DNA of 44,909 nt, taken from the NCBI RefSeq assembly GCF_030540835.1, contig NZ_JAUOEK010000116.1, forward strand, positions 1-44,909, in the 5' to 3' direction. The translations under genes were made by a program, and so were the position numbers. This document shows positions 33,237 to 42,666 of the stretch, piece after piece (position 1 is the stretch's first letter; every line of letters begins with the position of its first letter). The stretch comes from Flavivirga aquimarina (GTDB taxonomy: Bacteria > Bacteroidota > Bacteroidia > Flavobacteriales > Flavobacteriaceae). Below the pieces are notes generated by a model. It made no database searches. It had not been told where the DNA came from and saw only the letters and a list, made by a program, of their open reading frames with translations.

Positions 33237-34166
33237 ATGAATTTACGAGCAGAACTTAATAAGGCTGAAGGTTTTAAAAATCTGGAACTACTTGCTAAGC
33301 AGGTAGTAGAAGGCTTTATTGCAGGGATGCACAAGAGTCCGTTTCATGGGTTTTCTGCAGAATTTGCAGAACATAAAATATACAATCAAGGAGAAAGTAC
33401 GCGCCATATAGATTGGAAACTGTTTGCTAAAACAGATAAACTTTACACTAAACGCTATGACGATGAAACTAATTTACGTTGTCATATTATTTTAGATAAT
33501 AGTAGCTCGATGCATTATCCGAAAATGGATTCGTTTTCAATTAAGAATTTAAATAAAATTGCGTTTTCTGCTTTAGCTTCTGCATCTTTAATGCATATTT
33601 TAAAAAAACAACGAGATGCAGTTGGTTTAAGTATTTATAGTAATGATTACGATTATTATGCACCAGAAAAAGGCAGTGAACGTCACCATCAAATGCTGTT
33701 AAATCATTTGAGCGATGCTGTCATTTCGAAACCTTTAAATAAAGAAACAGAAACATATAAATATTTACATGAAATAGCAGAAAAGATTCATAGACGTTCT
33801 ATGATATTTTTATTTACCGATATGTTTCAAACATCCGAAGATGCTGTAAAATTGTTCGAAGCATTACGTCATCTAAAATATAACAAGCATGAAGTCATTT
33901 TGTTTCACGTATTTGATAAAGAAAAAGAATTAGCCTTTAATTTTGATAATAAGCCTAAGCGTTTTATTGATGTTGAAACAGGAGAATATATCAATTTATA
34001 TGCCGATACGATAAAAGAGAATTATAATGAAGCTGTAAAAAATTATTTTGATGCTTTACGATTAAAGTGCGCGCAATACAAGATTAAATATGTAGAAGCT
34101 GATATTAATAAAGATTTTAATACGATCCTTACTACATACATGATAGAGCGCCAAAAATTTGTTTAG
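33237..34166 (+). CDS. DUF58 domain protein
   Basis: 309 aa, cytosolic. The DUF58 signature is the GESTRHIDWKLFAKTDKLY segment near 52-70, followed by a vWA-like fold with a degenerate MIDAS-type DNSSSMHYP near 88-96. Such proteins usually pair with MoxR AAA+ ATPases and vWA membrane proteins in a batABCDE-type cluster. Here no MoxR gene lies alongside, so its partner must be elsewhere. Confidence 0.88.
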   Translation: MNLRAELNKAEGFKNLELLAKQVVEGFIAGMHKSPFHGFSAEFAEHKIYNQGESTRHIDWKLFAKTDKLYTKRYDDETNLRCHIILDNSSSMHYPKMDSFSIKNLNKIAFSALASASLMHILKKQRDAVGLSIYSNDYDYYAPEKGSERHHQMLLNHLSDAVISKPLNKETETYKYLHEIAEKIHRRSMIFLFTDMFQTSEDAVKLFEALRHLKYNKHEVILFHVFDKEKELAFNFDNKPKRFIDVETGEYINLYADTIKENYNEAVKNYFDALRLKCAQYKIKYVEADINKDFNTILTTYMIERQKFV

Positions 34167-34232
34167 ATTCAGTGTAATGATAAATTTCAAAAAAGAATTA
34201 TTTCGAATTTCATTAAAAAACTTAAAAAAACA

Positions 34233-34263
34233 TTTGGGATATAAAAAAAGGCATGTATATTTG
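34233..34263 (+). promoter_or_regulatory. Promoter of tRNA-Asp
   Basis: TTTG (34233-34236) and TATATTTG (34256-34263) match both elements of the Bacteroidota promoter with 19 bases between. The tRNA starts 19 bases after the -7 box. This is the clearest promoter in the window. Confidence 0.8.
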
Positions 34264-34281
34264 CAACCGCAATAATGCAAC

Positions 34282-34355
34282 GGTCTGGTAGTTCAGTTGG
34301 TTAGAATGTCGCCCTGTCACGGCGAAGGTCGCGGGTTCGAGTCCCGTCCAGACCG
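34282..34355 (+). tRNA. tRNA-Asp (GTC)
   Basis: A 74-nt cloverleaf. Acceptor stem GGTCTGG/CCAGACC with discriminator G at 34355. Anticodon stem TCGCC/GGCGA around loop CTGTCAC with anticodon GTC at 34316-34318. The T-loop contains GGTTCGAGTCC. CCA is not encoded. Confidence 0.97.
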
Positions 34356-34690
34356 CAAATTAAATTGCTAATCGCTTAGAAATCGATATGATATCTAAGC
34401 GATTTTTTTATGGGTAACAAATTCTGTATAATACCAGACCAAATAAAGAACTTTGCGGAATTACGTGCAGAATAACCTAGGGCCATGACTAAAATCTAGG
34501 ACGTAGTATAAGTCTAAACGTATTAAAAAAGAGGTGTTGAAATATATTTAATTAATTTGAGGTAAAAATAAGGGGCGTATGTCAAAGGTATGTCAACTAG
34601 AGTCAGTTATTTTTTCAAAATATTCACTTAAATTAAATTGATTTAGGAATTAAGTGTTTTGCTTGTGATTAGCACTTAAATAAATGCATA
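34356..34690. other. 335-bp gap after tRNA-Asp
   Basis: Apart from the terminator listed next, the stretch shows no coding sequence. A 7-bp CCAGACC recurs after the terminator but is too short to support an attachment site. Confidence 0.6.
34370..34409 (+). terminator. Terminator of tRNA-Asp
   Basis: AATCGCTTAGA (34370-34380) pairs with TCTAAGCGATT (34394-34404), followed by a run of T to 34409. Confidence 0.85.
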
Positions 34691-35800
34691 TTATACTTTG
34701 CTAATAGTATGAATACTAACTTCATTATGTTTTCCTTTTAATAATACCTTTCCTAAGAATTTAGAGGACAAATACCTTTCAATTTTTAGATTTTTCAATA
34801 ATTTTTCAGATATCAATAAAGAGACTTTATACGTGTTACATTCACTCTGTATACGGGCAGATGTATTGATGACATCTCCATGGTATGCTAATTCTTTTTT
34901 TACAATACCAACTTCTGCTACCATTAAAGTACCTCCATGTAACCCTGCTTTGAATATTGGTGTAACGCCATATTTTTTCATGTAGTATTCTTTTTTAGTG
35001 TGTAGTTTATGGGTGAATGCAAAAAATAATTCTACACAATTATTGTTCACCAACCCTTTTTTGTATGGCCAACTTATCACGGCTTCATCACCTACATATT
35101 GATATATTTCAGCATCATATTTCGGAACGACTTCATTTAAATCTAAAAAGCAATCTTGAATAAGTTGACTATATTTTAAATGCCCAAGTTCTTCTGCATA
35201 GGTGGTTGAGGATTTTAAATCCAGAAACATAAAAATGCGTTTTTCCTCTTTAGGTTCCCTATATTTTCCGAATAGCATTTTAAGAAAGACACCTTTACCA
35301 AATTTATCATTGGCTATCTTAATAAATGAAAACACTATGGAAGCAATAAACGTATATATAATAGCGGCTCTAAAAACTAAGCTATTTCGCCACCATCCAA
35401 ACTCAATATTAAGCTCTAGGCCTAAAGCTGTATTAGCAATACTCCTTACAAAAGTGGAAATAAAGACTATAAACAAGAAATAAAGAAAGGTGCTTAAAAA
35501 AATATTAAACCCCATAGAAAATCTTTTTGAAAAATATTTTTCCAAACCAAATTCTATATTGGCATAGATGACCCCCATTAAAAAGCCAGAAAGGGCAAAT
35601 AGCATAACCTTTATCCTTAAATCGGCATTTATATCCAATCCGTTTGCTTCTTTTATCGAACTGTCCTCAAAAATACCATAGTACCTAAAAACAGCAAAAA
35701 AAGCCATCGCAATAGTCCAGAATAAAACCGATTGCCAAAGAGTTCTTGTGTACTGCTTCATGAGTTTAATCCAATCGTTTATTTTGAGCTGATTAATCAT
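34691..35800 (-). CDS. Membrane class III adenylate/guanylate cyclase
   Basis: 369 aa. Residues ~15-165 hold about four membrane helices, and the C-terminal ~190 residues are a class III cyclase domain. Metal-binding aspartates are in FMFLDLKSST near 193 and YVGDEAVISW near 237. The transition-state Asn and Arg are in GDVINTSARIQ near 309-316, so catalytic residues look intact. Whether it makes cAMP or cGMP cannot be told by eye. There are no partners nearby. The membrane part could sense a lipid or envelope signal, which is a guess. Confidence 0.85.
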   Translation of the reverse strand: MINQLKINDWIKLMKQYTRTLWQSVLFWTIAMAFFAVFRYYGIFEDSSIKEANGLDINADLRIKVMLFALSGFLMGVIYANIEFGLEKYFSKRFSMGFNIFLSTFLYFLFIVFISTFVRSIANTALGLELNIEFGWWRNSLVFRAAIIYTFIASIVFSFIKIANDKFGKGVFLKMLFGKYREPKEEKRIFMFLDLKSSTTYAEELGHLKYSQLIQDCFLDLNEVVPKYDAEIYQYVGDEAVISWPYKKGLVNNNCVELFFAFTHKLHTKKEYYMKKYGVTPIFKAGLHGGTLMVAEVGIVKKELAYHGDVINTSARIQSECNTYKVSLLISEKLLKNLKIERYLSSKFLGKVLLKGKHNEVSIHTISKV

Positions 35801-35871
35801 TCTTAATAGTTGTATTTAACTTTATGCTTCATAGTCTATATTGGGTTTTTTAATCTTCAATATGTAAATCG

Positions 35872-36990
35872 TTATACTTGTTTTTTATAGCTCCATACTG
35901 CCAATCCATTAAAAATAAAGGCTAAAATAAAGGTATATAGAAATTCAAATCGGATGTTCCAAAAGCCACTACCTTTCATTAATACCTTTCGGCTAACGGA
36001 AATAAAATGAGCCAAAGGATTTCCAACGGTTAATTGTTGCGCCCATTTAGGCATACTATCTATGGGTGTGAAAAGTCCAGACATCAACACGAAAATGATA
36101 ATGAAAAAGAAGGCTACAAAAATGGCTTGCTGTTGCGTATCTGCAAAGTTAGAAATGAGTAAACCTAGTCCTAATACAGCAATGATATTAAGCGTTGTAT
36201 AGCCAAAAAGCAAGGGGAGGTTTCCTAGTATAGGAATACTGAAAATTAATTTGCTGGCAATAATGCCTACTGTAAAAAGAACTAGGCCTATACATAAAAA
36301 TGGAATTAATTTCCCTAAAATAAATTGCCATTTTTTAAGCGGCGTTACATTAATCTGTTCAATGGTACCTACTTCTCGTTCTCGTACAACATTCATCGCC
36401 GAAAGTATAATGGTTAATAATGCGGTAAGTTGGGCTAGAATACCTGGCGCCATAAAATGGGTGTATTTTAACTCAGGATTGTACCAGTATCTCGAGGAAA
36501 TGGTGGTGTTACTTTGCTTTGATATGGAAATGTCAGGTATTACTTTCTGAATCAGTTTTGCATTGAATGACGCAACGATCGCTTTTAAGTAGCCCGATCC
36601 TACTATCGCCTGTTGCCCATTAGTAGCATTAACCAGCAACTGTATCTTAGGCTGTTTACCATTTATGTAATCATTTTCAAAATCAGGCGGAATCTCTATG
36701 ACAATATCACTTGTGTTTTCTTGTAAATAAAAGTGGGCTTCATTGGTATTAAAAGAAGTAGCGACAAGTGTTATTCTATCATTGGCTATTATTTTATGGT
36801 TGAGTGTTCTTGAACTCTCACTTTGATCCATATCCACAACTACTACGTTTACATTTTTAACTTCATTGGAAGCTGCATTTGACAATACAATGAGTTGAAC
36901 GATTGGCAATACAGTCATCATAGGCAAAATAGCCTTGTTACGTATAATCTGTATAAATTCTTTTTGTATGATATATGCTAAAATGTTCAT
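35872..36990 (-). CDS. ABC-2 type exporter permease
   Basis: 372 aa. One N-terminal membrane helix, a large extracytoplasmic domain (~45-170), then five helices. Family segment VVREREVGTIEQINVTPLKKWQFILGK near 204-230, and PMKWA-like SMPKWAQQLTVGNPLAHF near the end. It resembles YbhR/YhhJ of the E. coli YbhGFSR system. It is the last gene of the efflux operon, overlapping the preceding permease gene by one base. Confidence 0.9.
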   Translation of the reverse strand: MNILAYIIQKEFIQIIRNKAILPMMTVLPIVQLIVLSNAASNEVKNVNVVVVDMDQSESSRTLNHKIIANDRITLVATSFNTNEAHFYLQENTSDIVIEIPPDFENDYINGKQPKIQLLVNATNGQQAIVGSGYLKAIVASFNAKLIQKVIPDISISKQSNTTISSRYWYNPELKYTHFMAPGILAQLTALLTIILSAMNVVREREVGTIEQINVTPLKKWQFILGKLIPFLCIGLVLFTVGIIASKLIFSIPILGNLPLLFGYTTLNIIAVLGLGLLISNFADTQQQAIFVAFFFIIIFVLMSGLFTPIDSMPKWAQQLTVGNPLAHFISVSRKVLMKGSGFWNIRFEFLYTFILAFIFNGLAVWSYKKQV

Positions 36991-38102
36991 TATTCTAGTC
37001 GTATTTTAAAATTCTTTAAAGCCAAGGCTAGTAATACAATGGTCATTCCTAGTAAAATTGCTATTTCAATCACAACGGATTGAAAACCAACACCACGTAG
37101 CATCACAGCTTTTAATATTTCAATAAAATAAGTGGCGGGAACTACAATACTTCCGATGACTTGTAAAACTTGAGGCATGCTCGAAAAAGGAAAAATGAAC
37201 CCAGATAGAATCATTGTTGGTAGCATTAACCCCATCATAGAAGCAAGCATGGCCTGTTGTTGTGTTTTTGCCTTGGTAGAAATAAATATGCCTAAGGACA
37301 AGGCCAGAATTACGTATAATAAACAGCACAGTAATAATAGGATGAGACTTCCCAGTAAGGGTACTTTAAAGACAAAATGACCAATAATAAGTACCAGAAT
37401 AGCATCTATAAATGAGAGTAGTGCATAGGGCGTTACTTTACCTAAAATGATAAGTAAAGGCGGTAGGGGTGAAACCAATAAAATCTCCATTGTGCCTAAT
37501 TCTTTTTCCCGAGTTATAGCAAGAGATGTAAGCATTGCCGAAATAATAAGCAAAATAAAAGCAATGGTTCCTGGAATGAAATTATAAGCACTTATCAACT
37601 GAGGGTTATATAGCATTCTATCTTCTACAGTAATCAAAAAAGGATTTTCTATTTGTTGTAATTTGTTTTTCTGAAAGCTTTGAATCAACCTTGTGGTATA
37701 TTGTACCAAAGTATTTGCTTTATTGGGGTCTGACCCGTCCGCAATCAATTGAATAGTTAACGGATTATTTCCATAAAAATCTGAAGAAAAATCTTTAGGA
37801 ATTACCATAACCAGAGCTACGTTACCTTCTTTAAAACCACTTTCTATATCGGCTTCTGACGTTAATACTTTATTGAGTGTAAAATGCCCTGAACTTTGTA
37901 TATGTTGTATGAGTTGTATACTGGTTTCGTCTTTGGCATAATCTAATACATCTATAGAAGCATCTTTAAATTCGGTGCTAACAGCATACCCGAAGAGGAG
38001 CACTTGTACAATGGGTATTCCAAAAAGAATAATTAGCGTACGTTTATCACGAATGATGTGATATAATTCTTTTTTTACAAATGCTTTGAATATTTTGAAC
38101 AT
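36990..38102 (-). CDS. ABC-2 type exporter permease
   Basis: 370 aa, same architecture as its neighbour: an N-terminal helix after VKKELYHIIRDKRTL, an outer domain, then about five helices. Family segment TREKELGTMEILLVSPLPP near 198-216. It resembles YbhS. The two permeases are paralogues and should form a heterodimer. Confidence 0.9.
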   Translation of the reverse strand: MFKIFKAFVKKELYHIIRDKRTLIILFGIPIVQVLLFGYAVSTEFKDASIDVLDYAKDETSIQLIQHIQSSGHFTLNKVLTSEADIESGFKEGNVALVMVIPKDFSSDFYGNNPLTIQLIADGSDPNKANTLVQYTTRLIQSFQKNKLQQIENPFLITVEDRMLYNPQLISAYNFIPGTIAFILLIISAMLTSLAITREKELGTMEILLVSPLPPLLIILGKVTPYALLSFIDAILVLIIGHFVFKVPLLGSLILLLLCCLLYVILALSLGIFISTKAKTQQQAMLASMMGLMLPTMILSGFIFPFSSMPQVLQVIGSIVVPATYFIEILKAVMLRGVGFQSVVIEIAILLGMTIVLLALALKNFKIRLE

Positions 38103-38827
38103 TAGCGTGCTAGTTTTAAAAATACTTCGTCCATAGATGTTGCCTCGAATTGTTGCTTTAAATTATGTGGTGTGTCCAATGCTTCAATTTTTCCTGCAAC
38201 CATAATAGAAACCCTGTCACAGTATTCTGCTTCATCCATATAATGTGTTGTAACAAAAACGGTACGTCCTTTTTCGGCCACCTGATAAATGGTTTCCCAA
38301 AACTGCCTGCGTACTCTAGGATCTACTCCTCCCGTGGGTTCATCAAGAAAAACAATCTCTGGGTCGTGGACCATAGATATGGCAAATGCCAAACGTTGTT
38401 TCCAACCCAATGGCAAGGATATAACCAATGATTTAGATACTTCTGTTAGCTCCAATTCTTCTAGTATTTCTGTGGTTTTTTCTTTTATCTTTTCCCTTGA
38501 AAGCCCATAAATACCCCCATAAAATTGAATATTCTCAACGACGGTCAAGTCATCATACAGGCTAAATTTCTGAGACATATAGCCAATGTTTTTTTTGATT
38601 TTTTCAGGTTCGGTATCTACGTTGAATCCCGCAACTTTCCCCATACCTTCTGTAGGTTTGCTTAAACCAATCAACATTTTTATAGCTGTGGTCTTACCAG
38701 CGCCATTAGCACCTAAGAATCCAAATATCTCCCCTTTTTTAACTTTAAAAGTAATGGCATCAACAGCAATAAAATCGCCAAAACGCTTGGTGAGTTTGTC
38801 TAATTCTATGGCAATAGGTGTGTTCAT
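38102..38827 (-). CDS. ABC exporter ATPase
   Basis: 241 aa. Walker A GANGAGKTT near 39-47, Walker B with VFLDEPTGG, and the H-loop histidine in FVTTHYMDEAE. The signature loop is unusual: SLPLGWKQRLAFA in place of the standard LSGG. Similar forms occur in YbhF-type proteins as far as I recall. It overlaps the downstream permease by one base. Confidence 0.92.
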   Translation of the reverse strand: MNTPIAIELDKLTKRFGDFIAVDAITFKVKKGEIFGFLGANGAGKTTAIKMLIGLSKPTEGMGKVAGFNVDTEPEKIKKNIGYMSQKFSLYDDLTVVENIQFYGGIYGLSREKIKEKTTEILEELELTEVSKSLVISLPLGWKQRLAFAISMVHDPEIVFLDEPTGGVDPRVRRQFWETIYQVAEKGRTVFVTTHYMDEAEYCDRVSIMVAGKIEALDTPHNLKQQFEATSMDEVFLKLAR

Positions 38828-38832
38828 TTTTC

Positions 38833-39744
38833 TTAATTAACAGGTTGACTTACATCTAAAAATATATCTTCAACCGTAGGTTGAATTGTTTTTGCTGTAC
38901 TATCTGAAAACCCTGAAATTTTTAAATGATGCTCTATTTGAGAAACCTCATACGGTTTATTGGTAATCAGGTGTAAATTTTCTCCAAAAGGCAATACGCT
39001 TTCTGTAAAATTCTGTACTCGTAGATAGTTTAATAACCTATACGTTTCTGTAGAATTAATAGAAAACAGCGGTTTTTCAAAATTGGAAATCATCTGCTGC
39101 GGCGAATTAATTTTTAGAATTTCTCCATTTTGAATAAGGGCTATTCTATCGCACAATGTGGCTTCGTCCATATATGGTGTGCTCACCAAAATGGCAATTC
39201 CTTTGGTTTTTAGTTTCTTAAGCATGTCCCAAAATTCAACACGACTTACGGCATCGACACCTGTGGTAGGTTCATCTAAAAATAAGACCTCGGGTTTATG
39301 AATTAAAGCACAACACAATGCTAGCTTTTGTTTCATGCCTCCCGAAAGTTTACCTGCCAATCTCTTTTTAAAGGGTTCTATCTGAACATAAATATCCTTT
39401 ATTAAATCATAGTTGTCTTCTACTGTTGTACCAAATATGGTAGCAAAAAAGGATAGGTTCTCTTCGATGCTTAAATCTTGATACAAAGAAAAGCGTCCTG
39501 GCATATATCCTACTTTTTTACGTATTTCCTTGTACTCGTTTACAATTGGGTGTCCCGCAACAGTTCCTTTGCCTTTATCGGCAAGTAAAAGTGTTGTTAG
39601 TATTCTAAAAAGTGTTGACTTTCCTGCACCATCGGGACCAATAAGTCCAAACAATTCGCCTTTACCCACGGTAAAGGACACATCATTCAAAGCTAACACA
39701 CCGCCATATTTTTTTGTGATATGTTCTACTGTGATTGCATCCAT
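38833..39744 (-). CDS. ABC exporter ATPase
   Basis: 303 aa. Walker A GPDGAGKST near 36-44, a standard signature LSGGMKQK, and Walker B LFLDEPTTG. In place of the H-loop histidine the sequence reads LVSTPYMDEAT, so Pro replaces His. This half may bind ATP but hydrolyse it poorly, while the partner ATPase keeps the histidine but has an odd signature. Together they look like a split YbhF with one canonical and one degenerate composite site. A C-terminal ~80-residue extension follows. Confidence 0.9.
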   Translation of the reverse strand: MDAITVEHITKKYGGVLALNDVSFTVGKGELFGLIGPDGAGKSTLFRILTTLLLADKGKGTVAGHPIVNEYKEIRKKVGYMPGRFSLYQDLSIEENLSFFATIFGTTVEDNYDLIKDIYVQIEPFKKRLAGKLSGGMKQKLALCCALIHKPEVLFLDEPTTGVDAVSRVEFWDMLKKLKTKGIAILVSTPYMDEATLCDRIALIQNGEILKINSPQQMISNFEKPLFSINSTETYRLLNYLRVQNFTESVLPFGENLHLITNKPYEVSQIEHHLKISGFSDSTAKTIQPTVEDIFLDVSQPVN

Positions 39745-40652
39745 TAGTCTCTGTTTTTATTAGAAAAGACGACTTCTGCCGGCATTCCTATTTTAAGCAA
39801 TCCATCGTTTTTTACTTCTACATCTAATGCATAAACCAGATTAACTCGTTCCTCTTTGGTCTCAATGCTTTTAGGCGTAAATTCAGCTTCATCTGCAATC
39901 CACGTAACGATACCTTCCAGTTCTGTATAACTATCCTCATCACTATCTATTAATACAGTCACCTTATCATTTAATTTCACTTTTTGAAGTAACAGAGCGC
40001 TCGTATATGCTTTTAGTTTTAAAGTGTTTAGATTGGCGATTTTATATAATGGTCTGCCTTGATTTACCAGTTCAGAGACTTCGACAAAAGTGGATAATAC
40101 GGTACCTTCTATCGGGTTATTGATCTCATGGTCGTTTATTTTATTTCTCAAAATCGCAATTTGAGCTTCTAAAGGTTTTCGCTCTGATAAAATGCTGCGA
40201 TTGGCAATATTAATCTGTCTGGTGGTTGAACTTATTTGCTGGTCGACCACCTCTATTTCTCCATTATAATCATCGAGTTGTTTTTGGGTTGCTGCCTTTT
40301 TTGCTACTAGATTTTGGGTTCTGTTCCGTTCTCTATCTAAATTGCTTTTTCGTTTTAATAAAATAGCAATTTCTGGAGCCGCTTCTTGTAATTTAAAGTC
40401 TAAAGCTTCTAATTTTGCAATGACTTGTAACTTTTCTAAATGCAATTGTGTTGTATCTATTAAGCCTACGTTAATCCCTTTTTGAAGTTTCATGCCTTCC
40501 TTTATATTGAATTGTAGCAACTCGCCATTTCCTTTGGCACTAATGGTTACTGAAGTGGCTTCAAAGTTTCCATAAGCATCGGATTTTTCGGAGTTTCCGC
40601 AAGAAAACAGCAATACGACAACGAAGATGACGGTTATTGATTTTATTTGCAT
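39744..40652 (-). CDS. HlyD-type periplasmic adaptor lipoprotein
   Basis: About 302 aa from the ATG at 40652 (MQIKSITV). A start at 40670 is in frame but overlaps tolC and hides the signal. The lipobox LLFSC near residue 18 indicates a lipoprotein. Then a lipoyl half-motif (GNGELLQFNIKEGMKLQKG), a long coiled coil (~80-190), the second lipoyl half and a beta domain. It bridges the inner-membrane ABC pair and TolC, like YbhG. Confidence 0.9.
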   Translation of the reverse strand: MQIKSITVIFVVVLLFSCGNSEKSDAYGNFEATSVTISAKGNGELLQFNIKEGMKLQKGINVGLIDTTQLHLEKLQVIAKLEALDFKLQEAAPEIAILLKRKSNLDRERNRTQNLVAKKAATQKQLDDYNGEIEVVDQQISSTTRQINIANRSILSERKPLEAQIAILRNKINDHEINNPIEGTVLSTFVEVSELVNQGRPLYKIANLNTLKLKAYTSALLLQKVKLNDKVTVLIDSDEDSYTELEGIVTWIADEAEFTPKSIETKEERVNLVYALDVEVKNDGLLKIGMPAEVVFSNKNRD

Positions 40653-40656
40653 AATA

Positions 40657-41931
40657 TTATAATTTTCCAAATAGGGTTAAATAATTTACTTGTAATTGTT
40701 GTATTTGTATTTGATGTAATTTCAGTTGTTGGCGCGCAGATAATTCGGCGTTGATTTGAATGAGGTAATCATTGGCTTTTATAACTCCTTCTTGTAACTG
40801 TACTTGTATTTGCGCTAAAATATCTTTTTGAAGTGCTGCTATTTGATTATCCTTTTTCACTTGTTCCTCTAAAGCAACTATTTTTTCTTGGTATTCCTTT
40901 TGCTGTGAAACAATATTAAATTCGAAAGTTTCTTTATTTACTTGTACTTGTTTCACTTGTATATCTATTTTTTCGCGCTCTTTTTTAGCTTTGCCCCAAT
41001 CTAGAATGTTCCAGTTTAAACGAACCCCTCCTAATGCATAGGTTGCATTTGAAACATCGGAAAAATTAACTGGATTCGGATATCCAACACCTCCTTGGGC
41101 AAATAGCGAAACTTTAGGCTTTCTATTAGCATTTATGGTCTTTCCCTGTGCTTGCAATAGCTTTTTTTTAGAATCATAATAAACTTGCTCTGGTCTTGAA
41201 ATGTTTGGAAGGTTATCCATTAAAACCATTTCGGGAATCTGTAGTATTGTATCTTCTGAAAGGTTCGTTCCTAAAAGTGTATTAAGCACTCCTAAATAGG
41301 CTTTTATGTCTCCTGTAAGCCGTCCGTCTTCCGATTCTAGTTCCAGCTTGCGAACTTTTAATTTTGAAAGTTCACTTTCTAAAACTGTTCCATTATCAAA
41401 ACCAACTTGCAATGATTCTATATTGGTACTAATATCGTGTATAGAGGTATGCAGCAATGATTGGTGTTGGCGTGATAATTTAATGACAAAAAAGAGTGCA
41501 TTCACTCTATCTTTTAGGTTGCGAAGCGACACATTAAGTTCTTGTTGATGTACTTCCAACGATGCAACTTCAATATGTTGCCGAGCCTTGGTTAAACCGC
41601 CATCATAGATATTATAGTTAACGTCTACATGTCCTTTATAACTCTCCAGAGGAAGGTCAATATTCACAGGTCCTCCAGCCATTCCAAAGTTTAAGTTTTC
41701 AGATTGTAACTGCCCTGTACCATTAAGGCTAATAGTAGGTAGTTTTCCTTTTTTAATAATATCTATATTGGTTTTGGATGCCTCATTTAACAGCCCTTTA
41801 TTTAAAAGGAGCGGATAATTTGCCTCTACTTTTACATAGGCTTCCTTCAGAGTTATCACAGACGCGTTTTGTGCGTTTGTTTTTATACTGAAGAAGAGTA
41901 TCACAAAGGCTATGATTGTTTTTTGAAACAT
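40657..41931 (-). CDS. TolC-family outer-membrane efflux protein
   Basis: 424 aa with a signal peptide ending in KTNAQ. It shows two long coiled-coil halves of the OEP repeat (VHQQELNVSLRNLKDRVNALFF and the C-terminal LQIQVQLQEG region), with beta-barrel strands such as VDVNYNIYDGG and LNWNILDWG. It provides the outer-membrane exit duct. It starts one base after the TetR gene ends. Confidence 0.92.
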   Translation of the reverse strand: MFQKTIIAFVILFFSIKTNAQNASVITLKEAYVKVEANYPLLLNKGLLNEASKTNIDIIKKGKLPTISLNGTGQLQSENLNFGMAGGPVNIDLPLESYKGHVDVNYNIYDGGLTKARQHIEVASLEVHQQELNVSLRNLKDRVNALFFVIKLSRQHQSLLHTSIHDISTNIESLQVGFDNGTVLESELSKLKVRKLELESEDGRLTGDIKAYLGVLNTLLGTNLSEDTILQIPEMVLMDNLPNISRPEQVYYDSKKKLLQAQGKTINANRKPKVSLFAQGGVGYPNPVNFSDVSNATYALGGVRLNWNILDWGKAKKEREKIDIQVKQVQVNKETFEFNIVSQQKEYQEKIVALEEQVKKDNQIAALQKDILAQIQVQLQEGVIKANDYLIQINAELSARQQLKLHQIQIQQLQVNYLTLFGKL

Positions 41932-41932
41932 T

Positions 41933-42544
41933 TTATACTTTTATTGAATTGATAATAAAATTTGCGACTTCCGTTTTACGATTCTCTAACAGTTTTTCGA
42001 ATGCAAGGTCTTCAGTATTTGTAACTGCCTTAATCAAAGGTGCCCCTAGAAAAGGAAAAGCATTTAGGGCAATTATATTGATAAATAACTGTTCGCCATT
42101 TATTGGTTTTAGATGTCCATTTTTCACTTCGTCGTCTAGTTGTTTCTTAAATTTTTCAAGGTTAGGAAGTCCTATTTCCTTTTTTATATTTAAGATGAAT
42201 TCTGGATTTCTGTTAAGTTCCTGAAAAATAAAACTTGGTAAATACGGATGCTCCATAATAAATGAAATATGGTTAAAAGTGAAATTTCTAATCTTCTCTT
42301 CAATAGATAAATCATCATTCAAAATTTCACCAAGATGTGTTGTCATCGATTTAAATGCATTTTTAAATACGGCTTCGAACAAAAGTTGTTTACTCCTATA
42401 ATAATAATGAAGCATTGCTTTATTAATACCAGCTTCATCTGCTATTTCTTGCATTCTAGCACCATCCATTCCTTTACGCTGAAACACACTTTTGGCAGCT
42501 TTTAATATGAGGTTTTCAGTAGTTATATTTTTTTCTTTTGTCAT
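41933..42544 (-). CDS. TetR-family regulator of the efflux operon
   Basis: 203 aa. The HTH lies at ~10-55: AAKSVFQRKGMDGARMQEIADEAGINKAMLHYYY, a standard TetR layout with the usual YYY-F-SK-LF tail. The ligand domain is unspecified. It is the first gene of the operon and a tandem direct repeat lies 4-29 bases before its start, so it probably represses its own operon until a drug-like ligand binds. Confidence 0.92.
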   Translation of the reverse strand: MTKEKNITTENLILKAAKSVFQRKGMDGARMQEIADEAGINKAMLHYYYRSKQLLFEAVFKNAFKSMTTHLGEILNDDLSIEEKIRNFTFNHISFIMEHPYLPSFIFQELNRNPEFILNIKKEIGLPNLEKFKKQLDDEVKNGHLKPINGEQLFINIIALNAFPFLGAPLIKAVTNTEDLAFEKLLENRKTEVANFIINSIKV

Positions 42545-42547
42545 TAT

Positions 42548-42573
42548 TAACTATTTGGTTTAACTATTTGGTT
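42548..42573. promoter_or_regulatory. Candidate TetR operator: tandem 13-bp repeat
   Basis: TAACTATTTGGTT occurs twice back to back (42548-42560 and 42561-42573), directly upstream of the TetR gene. On the minus strand this reads AACCAAATAGTTA twice. The position suits an autorepressor site. Confidence 0.6.
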
Positions 42574-42666
42574 GATAAATATACAAAAAAAAACTAAAAA
42601 TGGGAATTTTACTTTAGTCTGTTATTAGTTTAAATTCATTCATGTGAAGCAACGGTTTATAATTTT

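Noticed and set aside
34282-34440. tRNA-Asp with CCAGACC repeated ~80 bp downstream as a possible integration (att) site
   Set aside because: The shared core is only seven bases, no integrase or phage gene lies near, and a normal tRNA terminator lies between.
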